This document shows, piece by piece, positions 56,522 to 64,000 of a DNA stretch of 64,000 nucleotides (position 1 is the first letter of the stretch; every line of letters begins with the position of its first letter). A program made the position numbers and the translations under genes. The notes under the pieces are model-generated. The model was not told the DNA's origin. It ran no database searches and saw only the letters and a program-made list of their open reading frames with translations. The DNA is from Pedococcus dokdonensis (GTDB taxonomy: Bacteria; Actinomycetota; Actinomycetes; Actinomycetales; Dermatophilaceae), in contig NZ_LT629711.1 of assembly GCF_900104525.1 (NCBI RefSeq), positions 868,001-932,000 on the forward strand. The letters are read 5' to 3'.

Positions 56522-57572
56522 CATCCCCAGCGACCCCACCCTCGGCACGACGTCGACGATCGGGAAGTACTTCGGCGTCGTCTCCACCATCCCGTCGCTG
56601 ATCGCGGCGGCCTGGCTCTATCTGCTCGCGGTCCTCCAGCCGTGGACGGACGTCATCGACCTGGGCAGGTTGAAGGATGTGAACCCGGTCAAGCAGCCCA
56701 GCCACGCTGTCGCACTGATCGCGTTCGCACTGGTGCTTGCTGTGGTCACCCACCCCATCCAATTCGTCCTCATCCAGCTGCTGGAGGGGTATTGGGGCCT
56801 GTCACGTCCGGGGATAGCGCTCGCGCATCGGCGTGCGGCCGTGCACGCAAGACGCCGAGCGGCGGCGAACGCCATGCACAAGGCCTACAACCCCGTGGCA
56901 TCGGCAACGGCATCGTCCGGCCTCCCGCCGCCACCCCCGCCCAGCGCGCCCACCTCCGGTGAGCCCAGCGGTCCTTCCGCACCGCCTGACCCCGCGGAGA
57001 CTCTTCGCCACATGCTCATCACGTCGGCGAGCGGCGCGGTCGTGGCGTCGTATCCGAGGAACCCGGCCACTGTCCTGCCGACCCGGCTGGGAAACGTCCT
57101 CCGCGCGTACGAGTCGCGTGGCGGGGTGGCTGTCGGACTTCCGCTACTGAACTGGACCACGTACATCGGACTGGTGGCCGAACCGTCGCACACTGCGTAT
57201 GTCCAGGATCAACGCCAAGAGCTTGACCTCGCCGTGCGGATGACCGGGGTGGGGGCATTCTGCGCGGGCGTGACCGCCCTTGCCCTGTGGCCGCACGGCG
57301 CCTGGGTGCTTCTGTCGTTCGTCCCGTACGCGGCCACGTGGATCTCCTACCGGGGCGCTCTTTCCGCGGCCCATGCCTACGGTCAAGCCTGCGAAGCGTG
57401 GTTGTACCTCAACCGGTTCAAGCTCTACGAGCAGTTGCATCTCAACCTCCCGACGACGAGTCGCGAGGAACGAGCCATCGGGAAGCGGCTCGCAGAGATG
57501 GTTGCGGCAAACCCATTCTTCGAGCAGGAGTACGCCCACGCGTCGGATGGTTCCGCGGCTCAGACCCCGTAG
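56514..57572 (+). CDS. Hypothetical multi-pass membrane protein (352 aa)
   Basis: ATG 56514 overlaps the zinc-ribbon gene. Two hydrophobic segments at about 22-45 and 65-90 (LIAAAWLYLLAVLQPW, HAVALIAFALVLAVVTHPIQFVLIQLL) are followed by a basic, Pro-rich loop (ATASSGLPPPPPPSAPTSGEPSG), a soluble region and two more segments near 245-285 (GVGAFCAGVTALALWPHGAWVLLSFVPYAATW). No transporter or enzyme motif recognised. Base composition is lower in GC than its neighbours outside the island. The NYN gene follows 9 bases after the stop. Confidence 0.75.
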   Translation: MPDIPSDPTLGTTSTIGKYFGVVSTIPSLIAAAWLYLLAVLQPWTDVIDLGRLKDVNPVKQPSHAVALIAFALVLAVVTHPIQFVLIQLLEGYWGLSRPGIALAHRRAAVHARRRAAANAMHKAYNPVASATASSGLPPPPPPSAPTSGEPSGPSAPPDPAETLRHMLITSASGAVVASYPRNPATVLPTRLGNVLRAYESRGGVAVGLPLLNWTTYIGLVAEPSHTAYVQDQRQELDLAVRMTGVGAFCAGVTALALWPHGAWVLLSFVPYAATWISYRGALSAAHAYGQACEAWLYLNRFKLYEQLHLNLPTTSREERAIGKRLAEMVAANPFFEQEYAHASDGSAAQTP

Positions 57573-57581
57573 CCTCGATCC

Positions 57582-58139
57582 ATGCCCGAGGAGACGCGCC
57601 CGACGTACGTTCTCGTCGATGGGGAGAACATCGACGCCACCTTGGGCTCGATGTTGGGGCGGCGTCCCCGCCCGGAGGAACGTCCCCGTTGGGAACGCCT
57701 TCTCGAGTTCGTGCGTGAGCGGTGGGGACAGCCGGCGAATGGTCTCTTCTACCTCGCCGCGAATGGCGAGCTTCCGATGGCCTTCGTGCAAGCCCTGCTC
57801 GCGATGGGTTACCGCCCGATTGCGCTTTCTGGGAACAGCGCTGTGAAAGTCGTGGATGTCGCGATCCAGAGGACCCTGGTTGAACTTCGCCGTCGCGATG
57901 CGGACGTGCTCCTGGTCAGCAATGACGGGGACTTCGTCGAGCAGGTCCAGGGCCTGCTCGAGGGTCGCAGGGTTGGCATCGCAGGCTTCGTCGAGTTCCG
58001 CAATCTCGCCTTTTCGGCACTGCGCGACCAGGGTTTGGAAACCTTTGATCTCGAATACGACATGCGGGCCTTCACCGAGAGACTGCCCCGCGTCCGCATC
58101 ATCCCCATCGATGAATTCGATCCGACCCAGTTCCTCTAG
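57582..58139 (+). CDS. NYN-domain (PIN-like) ribonuclease
   Basis: ATG 57582; 185 aa. VLVDGENIDATLGSML carries D13, E15 and N16; SAVKVVDVAIQRTLVELRRR carries K89 and D92; LLVSNDGDFVEQVQGLL carries D115 and D117. These are the acidic metal-binding residues of NYN nucleases, so the active site looks complete. These enzymes cleave RNA, often tRNA or structured RNA, in stress or defence contexts. The compact domain has no extra OST-HTH module. It is third in the operon after the zinc-ribbon and membrane-protein genes. Target unknown. Confidence 0.9.
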   Translation: MPEETRPTYVLVDGENIDATLGSMLGRRPRPEERPRWERLLEFVRERWGQPANGLFYLAANGELPMAFVQALLAMGYRPIALSGNSAVKVVDVAIQRTLVELRRRDADVLLVSNDGDFVEQVQGLLEGRRVGIAGFVEFRNLAFSALRDQGLETFDLEYDMRAFTERLPRVRIIPIDEFDPTQFL

Positions 58140-58315
58140 GGGCGCAGGAGGCCGGTCCATGCCTGTCCAGGAGGCACCCGAACACCAATTGCCCGGCGCC
58201 ATCGACTGTGGGGGAGGTGGGCCGCGCCCTGTCGCGGCGAAAACATCGCGTGGAGCGAGGTCTCTCGTGACGGGTGTCAGGGGCGTTGAGCCATCGCAGG
58301 CATAGGGTCCGAAGG

Positions 58316-59068
58316 GTGAGCGACTCCCTCAGCGCGACCACCATCACCCTGACCGGCGCGGACGGTGCGGACCTCGAGGCCTACCTCGCCCGTCCCGACG
58401 GCGAGCACACACGGGGTGGGGTGGTGGTCATCCACCACATGCCCGGCTATGACCGCGCGACCAAGGAGATGGTGCGCCGGTTCGCCGAACTGGGTTACGA
58501 CGCGATCTGCCCGAACCTCTACAGCCGTGAGGCGCCCGGCGCCGAGCCGTCCGACGCCGCCGCGACGGTCAGGGCGCGAGGCGGCGTCCCTGACGACCGC
58601 CTGGTCTCCGACGTGGGCGCGGCCGCGGCATACCTGCGTGCGCTCAACACCAGCAACGGCTCGGTGGGCGTGATCGGCCACTGTTCGGGCGGCCGGCAGG
58701 CCGTCCTGGCCGCCTGCCACCTCGACCTCGACGCGGCGGTCGACTGCTACGGGGCCTTCGTCACGGGGGAGCCGCCCGCCAACTACCCCCTCAAGGTCAC
58801 CAACCTCGTCGACCAGCTGCCCGACCTGGCTGCACCCCTCCTCGGACTCTTCGGCAAGGAGGACAAGACGCCCAGCCCCGAGCACGTCGAGGCGCTCGAC
58901 GACCTGTTGACACGGCACGACAAGCCGCACGAGTTCCACTCCTACGACGACGCCGGCCACGGGTTCTTCGCGGTCGACCGGCCCGGCTACCGCGTGGCCG
59001 CCGCCAACGACGGCTGGGAGCGGATCGCCACGTTCTTCGACACCCACCTCAGCGGACTGGAGGAATGA
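58316..59068 (+). CDS. Dienelactone hydrolase-family protein
   Basis: 250 aa from GTG 58316, after GAAGG. Alpha/beta hydrolase with Cys nucleophile: C123 (GHCSGGRQA), D183 (GKEDKTP) and H215 (DDAGHGFFAVDRPGY), the full Cys-Asp-His triad of dienelactone hydrolases. VVVIHHMPGYDRATKEMVRRFAELGYDAICPNLY is the core strand set. It hydrolyses lactone or ester substrates. The next gene starts one base after its stop, and the three genes to 59707 are one operon. The 176-base gap upstream shows no clear promoter. Confidence 0.9.
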   Translation: MSDSLSATTITLTGADGADLEAYLARPDGEHTRGGVVVIHHMPGYDRATKEMVRRFAELGYDAICPNLYSREAPGAEPSDAAATVRARGGVPDDRLVSDVGAAAAYLRALNTSNGSVGVIGHCSGGRQAVLAACHLDLDAAVDCYGAFVTGEPPANYPLKVTNLVDQLPDLAAPLLGLFGKEDKTPSPEHVEALDDLLTRHDKPHEFHSYDDAGHGFFAVDRPGYRVAAANDGWERIATFFDTHLSGLEE

Positions 59069-59069
59069 C

Positions 59070-59330
59070 ATGTGCACCTACGCGACCGTGACGGAGCAGG
59101 TCGACGGCAGCGCCAAGGGACCCGGTGGCCAGTGGTTCCACGTCACCGACGCGACCGTCTACTACGACCACCCCGTGCACGCGATGGCCGAGCACACCCT
59201 CAACGTCGACCTCGCCGACCCGAGCAGGGGACCGGGCGCCCGGGTCGCGGTCGAGCTCACCCGTGAGTCGGCCACCCGCCTCGTGCAGGCGATCGAGGAA
59301 GCCCTCGCGTCCGCCCCGGAGGGGATGTGA
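59070..59330 (+). CDS. DUF6295-like small protein
   Basis: 86 aa, MCTYATVTEQVDGSAKGPGGQWFHVTDATVYYDHPVHAMAEHTLNVDL. The MCTY start and YYDHPVHA motif recur in a family that I know only as a conserved actinobacterial protein encoded beside dienelactone hydrolases. No catalytic residues can be named. It sits between the hydrolase and the MOSC-like gene with overlaps or a one-base gap. Confidence 0.75.
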   Translation: MCTYATVTEQVDGSAKGPGGQWFHVTDATVYYDHPVHAMAEHTLNVDLADPSRGPGARVAVELTRESATRLVQAIEEALASAPEGM

Positions 59331-59707
59331 AGGTGGCCGAGGTGACCGCGATCTCGGTCTACCCGGTCAAGGGCGAGCCCGGCCGCGTGCTCCACGAGGC
59401 TGCGGTCGACACCGAGGGTCTCACCGGCGACCGTCGCAAGAAGGCCGCGGTGCACGTCGTCGCCGAGGCGGACGACGCACCCCACCTGCGCGCGAACCTC
59501 GTCGTCTCGCTCACCCCCGTCGAGCTGGCCGCCGCCATCGGCGGCACCGTGCTGGCCGGGGGAGTCGAGCTCGAGGTCACGGGCACCGCCAACAACTGCC
59601 CGGGTGTGTATGCCGCGGTGCGCCGCCCGGGGACCGTGCGCCTCGGCGACCCGGTCACCACCGTCACTGCCGAACGGGACGGCGCGTCGGGAGGGCCGGG
59701 CGCGTGA
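59327..59707 (+). CDS. MOSC-like minimal domain protein
   Basis: 126 aa from GTG 59327 (GTGA overlap). VTAISVYPVKGEPGRVLHEAAVDTEGLTGDRRKKAAVHVV is the N-terminal beta-barrel part and NNCPGVYAAVRRPGTVRLGDPVTTV carries the conserved Cys of MOSC domains, which bind molybdenum cofactor sulfur in larger proteins. It is much shorter than mARC or full MOSC enzymes, so it may carry sulfur or bind the cofactor without catalysis. It ends the operon. Confidence 0.75.
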   Translation: MKVAEVTAISVYPVKGEPGRVLHEAAVDTEGLTGDRRKKAAVHVVAEADDAPHLRANLVVSLTPVELAAAIGGTVLAGGVELEVTGTANNCPGVYAAVRRPGTVRLGDPVTTVTAERDGASGGPGA

Positions 59708-59782
59708 GGTGTGGTGACGCTCACGCCCAATGGGCGGCAACCCGGGTGACGCCTGTCGGCAGCGCGGCATAAGGTCGGGGTC

Positions 59783-61201
59783 GTGCCTGAGTTCGTGGAT
59801 GCAGGGGCGGGACGGATCACGAGCGTCCCCACCGACGCCCGCGCGCGCCATGACCTTGCGGTCCAGCGTCTCGCCGAGAGCTACGCGGCCATCCCGCAGC
59901 ACGCGCCGGTGCGGTTGGCCAAGAAGACCTCCAACCTCTTCCGGGCCCGCGCCAGCACCGACCAGCCCGGGCTCGACGTCAGCCTGCTCGACCGGGTGAT
60001 CTCGGTCGACCCGGAGGCGCGCACCGCCGACGTGCAGGGCATGTGCACCTACGAGCACCTCGTGGAGGCAACCCTCCCGCACGGGCTGGCGCCACTGGTC
60101 GTGCCCCAGCTCAAGACCATCACCCTCGGCGGGGCGGTGACCGGCCTCGGCATCGAGTCGACGTCGTTCCGCAGCGGCCTGCCCCACGAGTCGGTCCTGG
60201 AGATGGACATCCTCACCGGAGCCGGCGAGATCGTCACTGCCCGACCCGAGGGCGAGCACGCCGACCTCTTCCACGGCTTCCCCAACTCCTACGGCACCCT
60301 TGGTTATGCGACCAGGCTGCGGATCGCCCTCGAGCCGGTCGACGACTACGTCGCGCTGCGGCACGTGCGCTTCCACGACCTCGAGTCCCTGGTGGCCACG
60401 ATGGGAGACATCTGCCAGACCGGACAGCACGAGGGGCAGGGTGTCGACTACCTCGACGGTGTCGTGTTCAGCGCCACCGAGTCCTACCTCACGCTCGGCA
60501 CCAAGACCGCCCAACCCGGCCCGGTCAGCGACTACACCGGGCAAGACATCTACTACCGCTCGATCCAGCACGACTCCCCGCTGCCGAAGGTCGACCGGCT
60601 CACCACCCACGACTACCTCTGGCGCTGGGACACCGACTGGTTCTGGTGCAGCCGGGCGTTCGGCGCCCAGCGCCCGCGCGTCCGCCGTCTCTGGCCGCGT
60701 CGCTACCGTCGCAGCTCGTTCTACTGGAAGCTCATCGCGCTCGACCACCGTTTCGCCATCGCCGACCGGCTCGAGGCCCGCAAGGGTCTCCCGCCGCGGG
60801 AGCGGGTGGTCCAGGACATCGAGGTGCCGCTCGGCCGGACCGCCGAGTTCGTGCACTGGTTCCTGCGCGAGATCCCGATCGAGCCGATCTGGCTGTGCCC
60901 GGTGCGCAGCCGGGGCCAGTGGCCTCTCTACCCGCTGAAGCCGGGGGAGACCTACGTCAACGTCGGCTTCTGGTCCAGTGTCCCGAAGACTCCCGGCGAG
61001 CCCGACGGCGCGGCCAACCGCCTGATCGAGGAGCAGGTCACCGCCCTCGACGGCCACAAGTCCCTCTACTCCGACGCCTTCTACGACCAGGACCAGTTCT
61101 GGCGTCTCTACGGCGGCGACACCTACGCGGAGCTCAAGCGCCGCTACGACCCCCAGTCTCGACTGCTCGACCTCTACTCCAAGGCGGTGCAACGCAAGTG
61201 A
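59783..61201 (+). CDS. tmsA: FAD-dependent reductase of 10-methyl fatty acid synthesis (TmsA/BfaA-like)
   Basis: 472 aa from GTG 59783. FAD_binding_4 features: VRLAKKTSNLFRARAS, LVVPQLKTITLGGAVTGLGIESTSFRSGLPHESVLEMDI and GFPNSYGTLGYATRLRIAL. The C-terminal part (PLYPLKPGETYVNVGFWSS) matches the group paired with cyclopropane-synthase-like methyltransferases. In the known pathway TmsA reduces the 10-methylene lipid made by TmsB to the 10-methyl (tuberculostearate-type) chain. Overlap (GTGA) with the methyltransferase gene supports this. The symbol is by homology to the described pair. Confidence 0.85.
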   Translation: MPEFVDAGAGRITSVPTDARARHDLAVQRLAESYAAIPQHAPVRLAKKTSNLFRARASTDQPGLDVSLLDRVISVDPEARTADVQGMCTYEHLVEATLPHGLAPLVVPQLKTITLGGAVTGLGIESTSFRSGLPHESVLEMDILTGAGEIVTARPEGEHADLFHGFPNSYGTLGYATRLRIALEPVDDYVALRHVRFHDLESLVATMGDICQTGQHEGQGVDYLDGVVFSATESYLTLGTKTAQPGPVSDYTGQDIYYRSIQHDSPLPKVDRLTTHDYLWRWDTDWFWCSRAFGAQRPRVRRLWPRRYRRSSFYWKLIALDHRFAIADRLEARKGLPPRERVVQDIEVPLGRTAEFVHWFLREIPIEPIWLCPVRSRGQWPLYPLKPGETYVNVGFWSSVPKTPGEPDGAANRLIEEQVTALDGHKSLYSDAFYDQDQFWRLYGGDTYAELKRRYDPQSRLLDLYSKAVQRK

Positions 61202-62508
61202 CGATGCTCAGGACCAACCGGACCGACGACCGCGGCTCGACCGACAAGCTGACCATGGCCGAGATCCTCGACGCCGTCTCGGCCGACGCCCTCAACCTCC
61301 GCTTCACCGCATTCGACGGCTCGTCGACCGGGCCCGCGGACGCGCCTTACGGCCTCGACCTCAAGACACCCCGCGGCGCCAGCTACCTCGCCACCGCCCC
61401 GGGCGACCTGGGTATGGCGCGGGCCTACGTCGCCGGTGACCTCGACCTGATGGGCGTCCACCCCGGTGACCCCTACCCGCTGCTCGACGCGATGGGTGAG
61501 GTCCACTTCCGGATGCCACCTGCGCGCACCGCCGCCGCCATCGCGCGCTCACTCGGCGTCGAGCTCCTGAAGCCGCCGCCGCCGCCGCCCCAGGAGGCGC
61601 TGCCCCGCTGGCGCCGGGTCGCGGAAGGCTTGCGGCACAGCAAGACCCGGGACGCCGAAGCGATCCACCACCACTACGACGTCTCCAACACGTTCTACGA
61701 GTACGTCCTCGGTCCGTCGATGACCTACACCTGCGCCTGCTACCCGACCGACGGCGCGACGCTCGAGGAGGCCCAGGAAAACAAGTACCGACTTGTCTTC
61801 GACAAGCTCCGCCTCAAGGCCGGTGACCGGCTGCTCGACATCGGCTGTGGCTGGGGAGGCATGGTCCGGTATGCCGCGCGGCAGGGCGTGCACGTCATCG
61901 GCGCCACCCTCTCGGCCGAGCAAGCGAGCTGGGCGCAGGAGGCGATCAAGCGCGAGGGTCTGCAGGACCTGGCCGAGGTGCGCCACAGCGACTACCGCGA
62001 CATCCGCGAGACCGACTTCGACGCCATCTCGTCGATCGGCCTCACCGAGCACATCGGGGTCCGCAACTACCCCTCCTACTTCGGCTTCATCAAGGACCAC
62101 CTGCGCACCGGTGGCCTGCTGCTCAACCACTGCATCACGCGCCCCGACAACAAGCGCACCTCGACAGGGGCGTTCATCGACCGCTACGTCTTCCCCGACG
62201 GCGAGCTGACCGGCAGCGGCACGATCATCGCGGCAGCCCAGGACGCTGGGCTCGAGGTCCGCCACGAGGAGAACCTGCGCGAGCACTACGCCAAGACCCT
62301 CGCGGGCTGGTGTGCCAACCTCGAAGCCAACTGGGATGCCTGCGTCGCCGAGGTCGGCGAGGCCACGGCTCGCGTCTGGGGCCTCTACATGGCCGGCTCG
62401 CGGCTCGGCTTCGACCGCAACATCGTGCAGCTGCACCAGGTGCTGGCGGTGAAGCTCGACGAGCGCGGCAAGGCCGACCTGCCGCTGCGGCCGTGGTGGA
62501 CCGCTTAG
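61198..62508 (+). CDS. tmsB: S-adenosylmethionine-dependent fatty-acid methyltransferase (TmsB/UfaA1-like, cyclopropane-synthase family)
   Basis: 436 aa from GTG 61198. SAM-binding loop DRLLDIGCGWGGMVRYAARQG, and the CFA signatures YDVSNTFYEYVLGPSMTYTCACYP, ISSIGLTEHIGVRNYPSYF and EENLREHYAKTLAGWCANLEANW. A ~120-residue N-terminal region including a PPPPPPQ linker precedes the domain. It methylates the double bond of oleoyl phospholipids to 10-methylene. The preceding reductase completes the product. The next reading frame starts inside its stop. Confidence 0.88.
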   Translation: MTMLRTNRTDDRGSTDKLTMAEILDAVSADALNLRFTAFDGSSTGPADAPYGLDLKTPRGASYLATAPGDLGMARAYVAGDLDLMGVHPGDPYPLLDAMGEVHFRMPPARTAAAIARSLGVELLKPPPPPPQEALPRWRRVAEGLRHSKTRDAEAIHHHYDVSNTFYEYVLGPSMTYTCACYPTDGATLEEAQENKYRLVFDKLRLKAGDRLLDIGCGWGGMVRYAARQGVHVIGATLSAEQASWAQEAIKREGLQDLAEVRHSDYRDIRETDFDAISSIGLTEHIGVRNYPSYFGFIKDHLRTGGLLLNHCITRPDNKRTSTGAFIDRYVFPDGELTGSGTIIAAAQDAGLEVRHEENLREHYAKTLAGWCANLEANWDACVAEVGEATARVWGLYMAGSRLGFDRNIVQLHQVLAVKLDERGKADLPLRPWWTA

Positions 62509-62609
62509 TGGAGCAACGCCTTTCGCTGGTCACGCTCGGGGTCGCCGACCTCGAGCGGGCCGAGGCTTTCTACACAGCGCTGGGGTGGCGGCGCGGCACG
62601 GGCGACTGA
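62508..62609 (+). pseudogene. Truncated glyoxalase/VOC-family remnant
   Basis: GTG 62508 opens a 33-codon frame, VEQRLSLVTLGVADLERAEAFYTALGWRRGTGD, that is the typical first strand and helix of VOC proteins (LVTLGV-D-AE-FY-ALGW). It stops abruptly at 62609, whereas intact members have about 130 residues. The remainder is not found before the next gene. A family-B inverted repeat begins 28 bases later. It is a decayed gene, unless expressed as a mini-protein. Confidence 0.75.
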
Positions 62610-62636
62610 GCCACCCGTCATACCCGCTCTCCTCTG

Positions 62637-62709
62637 CGACCTCTGGCCACGCATGGCGCACGCAGACCCGAGATCCCGGCCTGCGTGCCGCATGGGTGGC
62701 CAGAAGTCG
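62637..62709. repeat. Intergenic inverted repeat, family B
   Basis: CGACCTCTGGCCAC (62637-62650) and GTGGCCAGAAGTCG (62696-62709) pair with one mismatch. The inner parts GCATGGCGCACGCAG and CTGCGTGCCGCATG pair partly, giving a long stem. It lies 3 bases from the stop of the convergent acyl-CoA oxidase gene, whose terminator it may be. Same arms as 21101-21169. Confidence 0.75.
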
Positions 62710-62712
62710 AGC

Positions 62713-64000
62713 TCAGACCGGCGGGGTGAGCAGCTCGGTGCCGAGCCAGGCCTTCGGGATGCCGAACGCGTCCACCAGCTCCTGGGCATGCGGGCGCAGG
62801 GCGGCGCACAGGTCGTTGACCGCGGCGGTCACCTGCTTCGACCTGGCCGGGGTGATCCGGCCGTGCTCGAGGAACCAGCCCTTGTCGGCCTCGATGCTGC
62901 TCAGCGCGTAGAGGTCGCAGACTCGCGAGAGGGTCTGTGCCGCAGCAGGATCCGCGCACGCGTCGATCGCGGCCACGAACGACTCGAGGATCGTGCGGTC
63001 CACGTGGGCGCGGGCCGCCTCGATGACGTGGTCCTGCGCGTCGTTGAACACGGCGAAGGCATCCGCGTCCGGCTTGGCGGCCCTGCGCAGCCGCAGCGCC
63101 AGGGTCTCGACGAGGTGCTTCTCGCGGTCCTCGAAGAGGTCGAGCTGCCAGCCGCGGTCGGTCGGGCCCTTCTCGCTGTCGCGTCCGGGAGCCGAGTCGA
63201 TCAGGCGCTGGATGAGGCCGCGCGCCGAGGTCCGCTCGATCACCGCCCCGGCGAACTGCCGTGCCCCGAACCGCACCATCCCCAGCGTGTCGAGGTCACC
63301 GAACGCGTCTCGGTAGTCGGTGAGCAGCCCCTTCGCCACGAGCTGCAGCAGCACCGTGTTGTCGCCCTCGAACGTGGTGAACACGTCGCTGTCGGCCTTG
63401 AGCTGGGGCAGCCGGTTGACGGCCAGGTAGCCGGCTCCACCACACGCTTCGCGGCACATCTGGATCGTCGCGGTCGCGTGCGCGGTCGCGACGGCCTTGG
63501 TGCCGGCCGCGCGGGCCTCGAGCTCGCGCTGCTGGTGCTCGTCGGCGGCGTCGCCGGCCGACTGCACGTCGTGCATGAGCGAGACCAGCTCGTTCTGGGC
63601 GAACTGCAACGCATACGACTTCGCTAGCGCGGGCAGCAGCTTGCGCTGGTGCACCCGGTAGTCGAGCAGGATCACCTCGTCGGTGCCACCGGGCGGCGCG
63701 AACTGGCGCCGGTGCCCGGCATACGTCACCGCGAGGGTGAGCGCCGTGCGAGTGGCCGCGCCCGCCCCGCCCGCCACGCTGATCCGCCCGCGCACCAAGG
63801 TCCCGAGCATGGTGAAGAAGCGGCGCGTCGGGTTGTCGATGGGGGAGGAGTAGGTGCCCTGCTCGTCGATGTCGCCGTAGCGGTTGAGCAGGTTGGTGCG
63901 CGGCACCCGCACGTGGTCGAAGGTCAGGCGGCCGTTGTCCACGCCCGGCAGCCCGGCCTTGGCGCCGCAGTCCCCGATCGTGACGCCGGGCATGGCGTTC
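62713..64000 (-). CDS. Acyl-CoA oxidase/dehydrogenase, 5' end beyond the window
   Basis: At least 428 residues; the start lies off the right edge. LTFDHVRVPRTNLLNRYGD is an ACAD middle-domain pattern, SYALQFAQNELVSLMHDVQSAGDAADE and QMCREACGGAGYLAVNRLPQLKADSDVFTTFEGDNTVLLQLVAKGLL are ACOX features, with the catalytic Glu in TTFEGDN. The C-terminal ~180 residues (RLRRAAKPDADAFAVFNDAQDHVIEAARAHVDRTIL) are the extra helical domain of acyl-CoA oxidases, so oxidase rather than plain dehydrogenase. It acts in fatty-acid beta-oxidation with FAD. Confidence 0.88.
   Translation of the reverse strand, partial: NAMPGVTIGDCGAKAGLPGVDNGRLTFDHVRVPRTNLLNRYGDIDEQGTYSSPIDNPTRRFFTMLGTLVRGRISVAGGAGAATRTALTLAVTYAGHRRQFAPPGGTDEVILLDYRVHQRKLLPALAKSYALQFAQNELVSLMHDVQSAGDAADEHQQRELEARAAGTKAVATAHATATIQMCREACGGAGYLAVNRLPQLKADSDVFTTFEGDNTVLLQLVAKGLLTDYRDAFGDLDTLGMVRFGARQFAGAVIERTSARGLIQRLIDSAPGRDSEKGPTDRGWQLDLFEDREKHLVETLALRLRRAAKPDADAFAVFNDAQDHVIEAARAHVDRTILESFVAAIDACADPAAAQTLSRVCDLYALSSIEADKGWFLEHGRITPARSKQVTAAVNDLCAALRPHAQELVDAFGIPKAWLGTELLTPPV

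Overview
The window is high-GC DNA, with G or C at most third codon positions, from an actinobacterium. Several functions point there: F420- and mycothiol-dependent enzyme families, a HelR-type RNA polymerase recycling ATPase with an upstream rifamycin-associated element, a DosR/DosS-like dormancy system, TmsA/TmsB for 10-methyl fatty acids, and ATGA/GTGA-overlapping operons. A soil member of the Intrasporangiaceae or a near relative would fit, but that is inference from gene content. No phage, insertion sequence, CRISPR array or origin was seen. One tRNA (Val, CAC) is present.

Layout. 0-9.4 kb: a frameshifted exported protein at the left edge, a Rieske/ThDP-enzyme fusion, a divergent RibA paralogue, a response regulator/kinase pair and two F420-type enzymes. 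9.4-17.1 kb: GNAT enzyme, MarR regulator with a divergent F420-reductase-like gene, helR with its element, hemerythrin, and a MASE1 kinase. 17.3-23.6 kb: a PaoABC-like molybdenum aldehyde oxidoreductase operon and a DrrAB-type ABC exporter with a MerR regulator. 23.6-29.3 kb: ArsR/SRPBCC module, two dihydrofolate-reductase-family genes, an AlkZ-like protein and a lipoprotein. 29.3-33.4 kb: class I ribonucleotide reductase nrdAB behind NrdR-like boxes and a cobalamin riboswitch. 33.4-45.4 kb: a stress island with OsmC, CBS-BON, DosS-like kinase, DosR-like regulator, two universal stress proteins, several flavin/F420-binding split-barrel proteins and four similar palindromic boxes. 45.4-51.2 kb: CapA-like lipoprotein, pabB-pabC, tRNA-Val, an orphan Flp pilin and a second ArsR/SRPBCC module. 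51.2-54.4 kb: two overlapping glycosyltransferase genes. 54.6-58.1 kb: a patch of little-known genes with a looser GC-rich codon bias (NERD protein, membrane proteins, tiny zinc-ribbon protein, NYN RNase). 58.3-64 kb: dienelactone hydrolase, small conserved genes, tmsA-tmsB, a VOC-gene remnant and an acyl-CoA oxidase cut by the right edge.

How it fits together. The 35-41 kb cluster looks like one redox/hypoxia regulon: a GAF-GAF kinase whose first GAF domain keeps the DosS heme-pocket His and Tyr, a regulator with the DosR recognition helix, and AGGGACCTTCGRCCCT-type boxes in front of stress genes. The nrdAB leader combines likely NrdR repression with B12 sensing, the logic used when a B12-dependent reductase is the alternative. 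The helR leader suggests induction by rifamycin-type antibiotics.

Non-coding structure is unusually rich. Three tandem-repeat arrays each contain a stop codon of a flanking gene. Several long, nearly perfect intergenic hairpins fall into at least two sequence families, and one sits in a divergent promoter region where a terminator is not expected. The word GTATGCC/GGCATAC recurs about thirty times.
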